Assembly: GCA_030146605.1 (NCBI GenBank)
Contig: JASLBO010000349.1
Location: 1 to 11,308 of the forward strand
DNA length: 11,308 nt
Direction: 5' to 3'
DNA from: Sphingomonas sp.
GTDB taxonomy: Bacteria > Pseudomonadota > Alphaproteobacteria > Sphingomonadales > Sphingomonadaceae
The notes below the pieces were generated by a model. That model was not told the DNA's origin. It saw only the letters and a program-made list of their open reading frames with translations, and ran no database searches. This document shows, one piece after another, positions 1 to 5,818 of this stretch. The position numbers and the translations under genes were made by a program. Numbering within the stretch: position 1 is the first letter of the stretch; the number at the start of each line of letters is the position of its first letter.

Positions 1-1
1 G

Positions 2-148
2 ACCGCCGCCGTCGCCGACACGACCGCGCGGCTGCGCGCCGAGCACAACCTCCGCACGCCCGACGCCCTGCACGTGGCCACGGCGCTCAACGAGGGGGCG
101 GAGTGGCTGGTGACCAACGACCACCGGCTGCGGCGCGTGGCCGACGGC
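2..148 (+). other. C-terminal part of a PIN-domain (VapC-like) protein, in frame with the RNase E tail
   Basis: The first 49 codons translate to a typical PIN-domain end: LRTPDALHVATAL, then GAEWLVTND and HRLRRV. This matches the TPDALHLATA..GA..FLTND..L..V pattern of VapC-type ribonuclease toxins, whose last acidic metal ligand lies in the TND motif. All 49 codons from 2 to 148 end in G or C. The first A-ending codon is GAA at 149-151, and GAA, GAT, TAT and CGT are then common. That abrupt change, together with the loss of PIN sequence, places the join near 140-150. The start and first acidic residues lie outside the window. No antitoxin is visible. Confidence 0.6.
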
Positions 149-1135
149 GAACTGGAAGGCGCGCGGATGACGGTCGAGGCCGGCGGTCCGCCGCCGGCGC
201 ACGCGCCGCGCATCGAGCGTCTGATCGAAGAGCCCGAAGACGATTATGTCGAGGAGGTCGAGGAAGACGAGGTCGAGGAGGAAGAGGCCGAAGCCGAAGC
301 AGAGGCCGAAGCCCCCCGCGCCGCCCGTCCGCCCCGCGAGCGCGACGAAGCCGAAGGCGAGGGTGAAGGCCGCGGCAAGCGCCGCCGCCGCCGCCGCGGC
401 CGTGGCCGTCGCGGCCGCGAGAACGAAAATGGCGAGGGCGAGGCCGGCGAGAACGAGAACGAGAACGGCGAAGGCGAGCGCGAAGACGAGGGCGACGAGC
501 CCGTCGCGGATGCCGAGGCCGGGACTGCCGAGCGCGCCGAACATGACGGTGGCGAAGAAAGCGAAAGCGGGCGCAAGCGCCGCCGTCGCGGGCGTCGTGG
601 CGGCCGTCGCGGCCATGCCGAGGACGCGGGCGCCGAAGCGGCGGACGTGACCGCAGCAGCGGAAGCGCCGGCGGACGATGTCGCCGCGCCGGAGGCCGAG
701 CCCGCCGAAGCCGAGGCGCCGGCCAAGCCCAAGCGCGTGCGCCGCAAGAAGGCCGACGACGCGCCCGCCGAAGCCGCCGAGGCCGCTGCGGAAGCGGCGC
801 CGGAAGCTCCGGCAGCCGAGGAGCCTGCCCCTGCGCCCGCGCCGAAGCGGTCGCGCCGCAAGAAAGCCGATGCCGAAGCGGCTCCGGCCGAGGTCGAGCC
901 GGCTCCCGAGCCGGTTGTCGCCGACGCACCCGCCGAAAAGCCCAAGCGCAGCCGGCGCAAGAAGACCGATGCCGCGCCTGCCGAGGTTGCGGCGGAAGCA
1001 CCTGCCGAAGCCGAAGCCGAAGCCGAACCGGTAGCGCAGGATCTCGCGCCGCCCGAGGGAAGCGACACCGACGACGACACCAATCCCGACGGCGAACCGC
1101 GCCGTGGCTGGTGGCAGCGGACCTTCGGCGCCTGA
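2..1135 (+). CDS. rne: Ribonuclease E C-terminal tail (5'-incomplete; front end replaced by a PIN-domain tail)
   Basis: The frame is open at the left edge and ends at TGA 1133-1135. From about 149 onward it reads as the unstructured tail of an Rne/Rng-family endoribonuclease, which in other bacteria anchors degradosome partners and binds RNA. Visible in order are a Pro/Ala linker (HAPRIERLIEEP), a Glu-rich stretch (about 245-315), an Arg/Gly block at 374-418 (GKRRRRRRGRGRRGR), an Asn/Glu/Gly stretch, a second Arg block at 572-613, three basic PKR-S/V-RRKK units in Ala/Pro/Glu-rich sequence, and the ending RRGWWQRTFGA, which I recall from sphingomonad RNase E. The S1 and catalytic domains are not present. 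Instead the frame begins with the end of a PIN domain (separate entry), so this is either a chimeric contig end or an unusual fusion. The RNase E call rests on low-complexity composition and the C-terminal motif, not on the catalytic core. Confidence 0.72.
   Translation, partial: TAAVADTTARLRAEHNLRTPDALHVATALNEGAEWLVTNDHRLRRVADGELEGARMTVEAGGPPPAHAPRIERLIEEPEDDYVEEVEEDEVEEEEAEAEAEAEAPRAARPPRERDEAEGEGEGRGKRRRRRRGRGRRGRENENGEGEAGENENENGEGEREDEGDEPVADAEAGTAERAEHDGGEESESGRKRRRRGRRGGRRGHAEDAGAEAADVTAAAEAPADDVAAPEAEPAEAEAPAKPKRVRRKKADDAPAEAAEAAAEAAPEAPAAEEPAPAPAPKRSRRKKADAEAAPAEVEPAPEPVVADAPAEKPKRSRRKKTDAAPAEVAAEAPAEAEAEAEPVAQDLAPPEGSDTDDDTNPDGEPRRGWWQRTFGA
725..970 (+). repeat. Three degenerate basic repeat units in the RNase E tail
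   Basis: Three copies of P-K-R-(S/V)-R-R-K-K-(A/T)-D lie at 725-757, 842-871 and 938-970, separated by Ala/Pro/Glu-rich linkers. They resemble short RNA- or DNA-binding basic patches (AT-hook-like). The unit is imperfect at the nucleotide level, which suggests protein-level selection rather than a recent tandem duplication. Confidence 0.6.
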
Positions 1136-1141
1136 TGCGCA

Positions 1142-1176
1142 GGCGAGCGTGCGCGCCGAAAACGCGCACGCTCGCC
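1142..1176 (+). terminator. Strong hairpin after rne (terminator-like, no U tract)
   Basis: Bases 1142-1155 and 1163-1176 are perfect reverse complements over 14 bp (GGCGAGCGTGCGCG), with a 7-base loop CCGAAAA. The hairpin begins 6 bases after the rne stop codon. No T run follows it, so it may instead protect the 3' end or act as a weak terminator between rne and the metalloprotease gene. Confidence 0.55.
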
Positions 1177-1238
1177 GGGCTTCACGGCATGTTCATCGCC
1201 AATATCCAACAGCGTTGCGCCCCGTGGAGTTTGCCCCG

Positions 1239-2609
1239 ATGATGCCGCGTATGAAGCATTTTGCGGCCCTGCTCGCCTTGCTTTGCCTCAGCTGCTTCGC
1301 GGCGCGGCCGGCGATGGCGCAGTCGATCCTGCGCGATGCGGAGACCGAGTCGCTACTGGCCGACATGTCGCGCCCGATCATCATCGCGGCGGGGCTCTCG
1401 CCCGCCAATGTCCGCGTCGTGCTGATCAACGATCCCTCGATCAACGCCTTCGTCGCGGGGGGACAGATCGTCTATCTCCATTCAGGGCTGATCGACGCGG
1501 CGGACAGCGCCAACGAAGTCCAGGGCGTGATCGCGCACGAGATCGGCCATATCGTCGGCGGCCACGCGGTCTTCCAGAATGACGGCGGCTATACCAACAT
1601 CTCGATCCTCAGCCTGTTGCTCGGCGCCGCGGCGATGGCCGCGGGCGCGGGCGAGGCGGGCACCGGGCTGCTGATGATGGGCCAGCGCGCCGCGATCGGC
1701 AAATATCTAGCGTTCAGCCGGGTCCAGGAATCGGCGGCGGACGCCGCGGGCGTGCGCTTCATCAACGGCGCCGGGATCAGCGGCAAGGGGATGCTCAGCT
1801 TCTTCGACAAGCTGACCGCGCAGATGCACCGCTACGGCTATTATTCGTCCAACCCCGAAGTCGATCCGTTCGCCCAGACCCACCCGATGTCCGCCGATCG
1901 CGTCCAGAACCTCAAGGCCGATCTCCAGACCGCGCCTTCCTGGGGCAAGCCGATCGATTCGAAGATCGAGCAGCGGTTCAAGCGCGTCCAGGCCAAATTG
2001 CGCGGCTATGTCGCGGAGCCCGAGACGACCTTGCGGCGCTATCCCGCCGCCGATCAATCGGCGCCGGCGCATTATGCGCGCGCTTATGCCTATCACAAAT
2101 CGGGCTATCCCGATCAGGCGGCGGCCGAGACCGCGGCGCTCGTCAAGACCGCGCCCGACGATCCCTATTTCCTCGAGCTCGAAGGGCAGATCCTGCTCGA
2201 ATCGGGCAAGCCGGCCGAGGCGATCGCGCCCTTGCGCGAAGCCACGCGGCGCTCGAACAACCAGCCGCTGATCGCCGCGACCTTCGGCCATGCGCTGCTC
2301 GCGACCGAGGACAAGGCCAACCTCGTCGAAGCCGAAACGGTGCTGCGCACCGCGGTGGCGCGCGACAAGGAAAACCCGTTCGCGTGGATGCAGCTCGGCA
2401 CCGTCTATGAGCGCAAGGGCGACGAGCCGCGCACCGCCCTCGCCACGGCCGAGCGCGCGCATCTGATGGGCGACATGCGCACCGCGCTGGTCAGCGCGCG
2501 CTCGGCGATGGCGAACCTGCCGCAGGGCTCGGCCGACTGGGTCCGCGCGCAAGACATTTCGATGGTCGCGCAAAACGCGATGGACGAAGAAAAGCGCAAG
2601 CGCCGATGA
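1239..2609 (+). CDS. Periplasmic M48 metalloprotease with TPR tail (BepA/YfgC-like)
   Basis: Predicted 456-residue exported zinc metalloprotease. ATG 1239 is chosen because GGAG at 1226-1229 lies 9 bases upstream; ATG 1242 and 1251 are alternatives. A signal peptide follows (hydrophobic LLALLCLSCFAA, probable cleavage after AMA at residue 27). The M48 domain shows the zinc motif HEIGH at residues 100-104, the third-ligand region ESAAD with Glu at about 164, and the conserved THP..ADR segment near 214. Residues from about 276 to 425 form TPR-like helices. The protease-plus-TPR layout and length match BepA (487 residues in E. coli), which helps assemble or degrade outer-membrane beta-barrel proteins. 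It is placed after rne beyond a strong hairpin. Its stop codon overlaps the start of the DsbA-like gene (ATGA), implying coupled translation. The family call is firm; BepA equivalence is inferred. Confidence 0.88.
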   Translation: MMPRMKHFAALLALLCLSCFAARPAMAQSILRDAETESLLADMSRPIIIAAGLSPANVRVVLINDPSINAFVAGGQIVYLHSGLIDAADSANEVQGVIAHEIGHIVGGHAVFQNDGGYTNISILSLLLGAAAMAAGAGEAGTGLLMMGQRAAIGKYLAFSRVQESAADAAGVRFINGAGISGKGMLSFFDKLTAQMHRYGYYSSNPEVDPFAQTHPMSADRVQNLKADLQTAPSWGKPIDSKIEQRFKRVQAKLRGYVAEPETTLRRYPAADQSAPAHYARAYAYHKSGYPDQAAAETAALVKTAPDDPYFLELEGQILLESGKPAEAIAPLREATRRSNNQPLIAATFGHALLATEDKANLVEAETVLRTAVARDKENPFAWMQLGTVYERKGDEPRTALATAERAHLMGDMRTALVSARSAMANLPQGSADWVRAQDISMVAQNAMDEEKRKRR

Positions 2610-3364
2610 GCGAAAGACTGTTGCGCAGCCCGCTGGCGCTCGCCGGCGCGATGCTGGTGTCCGCATTGGCGGGGGCAGGGGCGTTCGCGCTGCTGCTGGG
2701 CTGGATGCCCGGCCTCGCCGGCCCGGCGATCCGCGGCTATCTGCTCGAGCATCCGGAAGTGCTGCCCGAGGCGATGGACCGGCTGCAGGCGCGCGAAACC
2801 GCGCGCTACCAACAGGCGCAGCAGGGCGCGCAGGCCGCGGTGCCGCAGCATCTCGCACAGCTGCAAAAGCCTTATGCCAGCGCCTGGGCGGGCAATCCGG
2901 ACGGCGACGTCACCGTCGTCGCGTTCATGGACTATGCTTGCGGCTATTGCCGCGCCAGCCTGCCGGGGATCGAGGAATTGCTGGCGAGGGATCCGGGCAT
3001 CCGTGTGGTCTATCGCGAATTCCCCGTGCTCGGGCCCGAGAGCGTCACCGCGGCGCGCTGGGCGCTGGCGGCGGCGGAGCAGGGCAAGTTCCGCGCGTTC
3101 CACGCGGCGCTCTATGCGGCGGGCTCGCCGACTGCCGAGAATCTCGGAATCGCGGCGGACAAGGCCGGTCTCGACAAGGCGGCGGCAGCGAAGGCACTGT
3201 CGGCCGCACCGGTCACGCAGGAAATCGCCGCGAACCACAAGCTCGGCGAAGCGCTCGCGATGACGGGAACGCCGGCATGGGTCGTCGGCGGCAAATTGCT
3301 CTCCGGCGCGCGCGATTATGCCGGGCTGGCCCAGGCCGTCGCCGAGGCGCGCGCGGGGAAATAA
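2606..3364 (+). CDS. DsbA-family thiol:disulfide oxidoreductase, ScsC-like
   Basis: A 252-residue protein with an uncleaved or late-cleaved N-terminal hydrophobic segment (about residues 9-32) that places it in the periplasm. Residues 40-75 (IRGYLLEHPEVLPEAMDRLQ and following) resemble the N-terminal helix that precedes the thioredoxin fold in ScsC-type proteins, where it mediates oligomerisation. The thioredoxin fold carries the active site CGYC at 112-115 after FMDYA, and the cis-proline loop GTPAWVVGG with Pro at 223. It could oxidise or isomerise disulfides in exported proteins. ATG 2606 overlaps the preceding TGA by 4 bases, so it is very probably translated together with the M48 protease. 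No DsbB- or ScsB-like redox partner is visible in the window. The fold is certain; oxidase versus isomerase is not determinable from sequence alone. Confidence 0.9.
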   Translation: MSERLLRSPLALAGAMLVSALAGAGAFALLLGWMPGLAGPAIRGYLLEHPEVLPEAMDRLQARETARYQQAQQGAQAAVPQHLAQLQKPYASAWAGNPDGDVTVVAFMDYACGYCRASLPGIEELLARDPGIRVVYREFPVLGPESVTAARWALAAAEQGKFRAFHAALYAAGSPTAENLGIAADKAGLDKAAAAKALSAAPVTQEIAANHKLGEALAMTGTPAWVVGGKLLSGARDYAGLAQAVAEARAGK

Positions 3365-3391
3365 ACGCAGGCGGGTTGCCGCATCCCGGAG

Positions 3392-3413
3392 CGGACCCTA
3401 CGTAACGGGTCCG
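3392..3413 (+). terminator. Short inverted repeat between the dsbA-like gene and the ABC operon
   Basis: CGGACCC at 3392-3398 pairs with GGGTCCG at 3407-3413 across an 8-base loop containing TACGTA. It lies in the 68-base gap before the ABC ATPase. No T tract follows, so a role as terminator, operator or leader structure is uncertain. Confidence 0.3.
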
Positions 3414-3432
3414 TTCCGGTCCGGGGTCCCCC

Positions 3433-4383
3433 ATGCAATCCATTCTATCGGTTTCCCAGGTCAGCAAGACCTATGGGTCGGGCCACAAGGCGCTCGACCA
3501 TGTCGATCTGGAGATCCGCCGCGGCGAGATCTTCGCACTGCTCGGCCCCAATGGCGCGGGCAAGACCACGCTGATCAGCATCATCTGCGGGATCGTCACG
3601 CCGAGCACGGGGACGATCCTCGTCGACGGCCATGACGCGATCCGCCACCCGCGCGAGGCGCGCAGCCGAATCGGGCTGGTGCCGCAGGAAATCGCGGTCG
3701 ACATGTTCTCTACGGTGGCGTCGACGATGCGCTTCTCGCGCGGGCTGTTCGGCAAGAAGCCCGATCAGGCGCACCTCGATCAGGTGCTCAAGGACCTGTC
3801 CTTGTGGGACAAGCGCGACGCGAAGATCATGGAATTGTCGGGCGGGATGAAACGCCGCGTGATGATCGCCAAGGCATTGAGCCACGAGCCCGAAATCCTT
3901 TTCCTCGACGAACCCACCGCCGGCGTCGACGTTTCGTTGCGCCGTGACATGTGGAAGATGATCGGAAAGTTACGCGAGCAAGGCACCACGATCATCCTCA
4001 CCACGCACTACATCGAAGAGGCCGAGGAAATGGCCGACCGGGTGGGGGTGATCAACAAGGGGCAGTTGCTGCTGGTCGAAGAGAAAGCCGCGCTGATGAA
4101 GAAGCTCGGCAAGCGCGAGATGGACATCGCTCTGGTCGAGCCGATGACCGCGATTCCGGGCGATCTCGACGAATGGCATCTCAGCCTAGAGGATGAGGGG
4201 CACCGCCTGCGCTACGTGTTCGACGCGCAGGCCGAGCGCACCGGCATTCCGTCGCTGCTGCGCAAGCTCGCCGACCTGGGGATCGGATTCAAGGATCTCG
4301 ACACCTCCAAGTCGAGCCTCGAGGACATCTTCGTCGATCTGGTCGAGCACAAGGAAGCGTCGAACGAAGGAGCCGTGGCATGA
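3433..4383 (+). CDS. yadG: ABC transporter ATP-binding protein (YadG-like)
   Basis: A 316-residue ABC ATPase that would power the ABC-2 permease encoded downstream. It has Walker [10 protein letters not shown] (residues 38-46), Q-loop VPQE (Gln85), signature LSGGMKRR (135-142), Walker B ILFLDEP (155-161), D-loop AGVD and H-loop TTHY (His192). A C-terminal extension of about 100 residues follows the nucleotide-binding domain and ends [10 protein letters not shown], as in drug- or lipid-type ABC-2 exporters. Length and pairing match E. coli YadG (308 residues), whose substrate is not established. The start is the only good ATG with full strand 1 ([12 protein letters not shown]); its upstream purine signal (GGGG at 3423-3426) is poor. 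Its TGA at 4381-4383 overlaps an ATG at 4380, probably the remnant of a former coupled start of the permease. Confidence 0.92.
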   Translation: MQSILSVSQVSKTYGSGHKALDHVDLEIRRGEIFALLGPNGAGKTTLISIICGIVTPSTGTILVDGHDAIRHPREARSRIGLVPQEIAVDMFSTVASTMRFSRGLFGKKPDQAHLDQVLKDLSLWDKRDAKIMELSGGMKRRVMIAKALSHEPEILFLDEPTAGVDVSLRRDMWKMIGKLREQGTTIILTTHYIEEAEEMADRVGVINKGQLLLVEEKAALMKKLGKREMDIALVEPMTAIPGDLDEWHLSLEDEGHRLRYVFDAQAERTGIPSLLRKLADLGIGFKDLDTSKSSLEDIFVDLVEHKEASNEGAVA

Positions 4384-4398
4384 CCCCGCCGCCTCGAA

Positions 4399-4485
4399 CC
4401 GTTCGTGCTGAGCCTGTCGAAGCACGTCTCTCCCCAAGCGGCGCGCCAGCGGCGTGCTGCCCTTCGACAAGCTCAGGGCGAACGG
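4399..4485 (+). repeat. Interspersed palindromic repeat, copy 1 (inside the yadG-yadH operon)
   Basis: The left arm 4399-4426 begins CCGTTCGTGCTGAG and the right arm ends CTCAGGGCGAACGG at 4485. The two are imperfect reverse complements around a 33-base centre. A copy with the same arms occurs at 7739-7821. It resembles the REP-like elements I recall as scattered through sphingomonad and other proteobacterial genomes. Being transcribed within the operon, it would fold into a long hairpin between the two ABC genes. Confidence 0.8.
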
Positions 4486-4492
4486 ATAAAAT

Positions 4493-4497
4493 GGAGG
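4493..4497 (+). promoter_or_regulatory. Ribosome binding site deciding the yadH start
   Basis: GGAGG at 4493-4497 lies 7 bases before ATG 4505. It supports that ATG over ATG 4500, which is followed after one codon (GCA) by TGA. Confidence 0.65.
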
Positions 4498-4504
4498 CCA
4501 TGGC

Positions 4505-5275
4505 ATGACCGGCATTAATTTCCACGGCATCTGGGCGATCTACAAGTTCGAGATGGCGCGTACCCTGCGCACCCTGTGGCAGAGCGTGGTGACTCCGGTG
4601 ATCACCACTTCGCTCTATTTCATCGTCTTCGGCGGGGCGATCGGCAGCCGGATCGATTCGATCGGCAACGTCAATTACGGCAGCTTCCTCGTTCCGGGTC
4701 TGATCATGCTGTCGCTGCTCACCCAGAGCATCGCCAATGCCTCGATCGGCATCTATTTCCCCAAATTCACCGGCACGGTGTTCGAATTGCTTTCGGCGCC
4801 GATCTCGGCAGTCGAGATGGTGATCGGTTTCGTCGGCGCGGCGGCGACCAAGTCGATCGTCATCGGACTGATCATCCTGATCACCTCGGCGTTCTTCGTG
4901 CCGCTGCGGATCGATCATCCCGCGGCGATGCTGGCCTTCCTCGTGCTGACTTCGGTCACCTTCAGCATGTTCGGGTTCATCATCGGCATCTGGGCCAAGG
5001 GCTTCGAGCAATTGAACATCGTGCCCGCCTTGCTGGTCACGCCGCTGACCTTCCTCGGCGGCGCCTTCTACTCGATCGACATGCTGCCCGAGCCGTGGCG
5101 CACGGTGAGCCTGTTCAATCCGGTGGTGTATCTGGTCAGCGGTTTCCGCTGGAGCTTCTTCGGGCAGGGCGATGTCAGTATCGGATGGAGCCTGGGGGTG
5201 ACCGGGCTGTTCCTGTTGCTGTGCCTCGGGCTGATCGTTGCGATCTTCCGGACGGGGTATCGGCTCAAGAACTAG
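4505..5275 (+). CDS. yadH: ABC-2 type transporter permease (YadH-like)
   Basis: A 256-residue inner-membrane protein, the same length as E. coli YadH and with the same family pattern. Six hydrophobic segments are visible at about residues 28-46, 60-82, 105-133, 142-163, 171-190 and 229-249. Family-typical stretches are [15 protein letters not shown] near residues 36-50, FLVPGLIM at 61-68, [13 protein letters not shown] at 178-190 and [13 protein letters not shown] at 204-216. It would form the export channel for the upstream ATPase; the substrate is unknown. ATG 4505 is supported by GGAGG 7 bases upstream. It is separated from yadG by a palindromic repeat, which is unusual because such pairs normally abut or overlap. 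The repeat hairpin could lower permease expression relative to the ATPase. Confidence 0.92.
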   Translation: MTGINFHGIWAIYKFEMARTLRTLWQSVVTPVITTSLYFIVFGGAIGSRIDSIGNVNYGSFLVPGLIMLSLLTQSIANASIGIYFPKFTGTVFELLSAPISAVEMVIGFVGAAATKSIVIGLIILITSAFFVPLRIDHPAAMLAFLVLTSVTFSMFGFIIGIWAKGFEQLNIVPALLVTPLTFLGGAFYSIDMLPEPWRTVSLFNPVVYLVSGFRWSFFGQGDVSIGWSLGVTGLFLLLCLGLIVAIFRTGYRLKN

Positions 5276-5317
5276 GGGGGATTAGCGATGCGACACAGGC
5301 GTCCGGCCGGCTAGGCT

Positions 5318-5818
5318 ATGGCGGATCCTCGACAGGGCGGATGGCGGCAAATGGCCGTCAGCGATCTCGCCGCGGTGTCGTCGATTTCGGACGCGGTGCA
5401 CGGGCGTTACACCGAACCGATCGCGGTCTATGCGGAGCGGCTGGCGCTCTATCCCGCGGGATGCCACGTGCTCGAGCGGGACGCTGCGGTTGCCGGCTAT
5501 CTGATCGGCCACCCCTGGTTCCGTGAAGACCCGCCCAGGCTCGGGGCGCTGCTCGGCGCGATCCCGCCCGATGCCGACAGCTATTACCTCCACGACATCG
5601 CCTTGCTGCCTGAGGCGCGCGCGGCAGGCGCGGGCAAAGCGGCGCTGGCGCTTGTCATGGCGCAGGCCCGCGCGCTCGGATTGTCCGACATCGCCTTGAT
5701 GGCGGTGGGTGGCGCCGATCGCTACTGGGCCGCGCAGGGCTTCGCCTATGTTCCGCGCGACGTCGACCCGTCCTACGGTGACGGTGCCTATCTGATGCTC
5801 GGCGCCGTCCTCATCTGA
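5318..5818 (+). CDS. GNAT family N-acetyltransferase
   Basis: A 166-residue protein of GNAT size. Strand 1 and helix 1 fit WRQMAVSDLAAVSSISDAV (residues 9-27). The acetyl-CoA-binding motif A is YYLHDIALLPEARAAGAGKAAL (from residue 89), with the R/Q-x-x-G-x-G/A loop as ARAAGAG, and motif B includes YWAAQGFAYVPR (136-147). The acceptor substrate cannot be told from sequence. ATG 5318 is preferred over ATG 5351 because the later start would remove the WRQ of strand 1, but neither has a strong ribosome binding site. It follows yadH by 42 bases on the same strand and may be read through from it. Its last 8 bases overlap the 3' end of the convergent hydrolase gene. Confidence 0.82.
   Translation: MADPRQGGWRQMAVSDLAAVSSISDAVHGRYTEPIAVYAERLALYPAGCHVLERDAAVAGYLIGHPWFREDPPRLGALLGAIPPDADSYYLHDIALLPEARAAGAGKAALALVMAQARALGLSDIALMAVGGADRYWAAQGFAYVPRDVDPSYGDGAYLMLGAVLI

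Larger units (their letters stand above)
4376..4510 (+). repeat. 10-bp direct repeat (4376-4385 and 4501-4510) flanking the palindromic element
   Basis: TGGCATGACC occurs at 4376-4385, where it holds the yadG stop, and again at 4501-4510, where it holds the yadH start. GGAG precedes both copies, at 4369-4372 and 4493-4496. The palindromic repeat lies between them. This fits a target-site duplication from insertion, or selection to rebuild a translation start, but it could be partly chance. Confidence 0.55.

Noticed and set aside
2..148. A complete toxin-antitoxin module at the left edge
   Set aside because: Only the end of a PIN domain is present and the frame continues into RNase E sequence. 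No antitoxin gene is visible.
244..1209. Long minus-strand frame opposite the RNase E tail
   Set aside because: Its translation is Ser/Ala/Arg low-complexity sequence mirroring the repetitive GC-rich + strand gene, with no motif or ribosome binding site. It is a shadow frame.
1707..2858. 383-codon minus-strand frame across the protease and DsbA-like genes
   Set aside because: It is Arg-rich with no recognisable domain and is antisense to two well-supported genes.
4380..4508. 42-codon frame through the repeat as a real protein gene
   Set aside because: Its product (VRAEPVEA and STSSGRT segments) is simply the translated repeat, a common source of spurious annotation. It is kept only as a possible coupling device.
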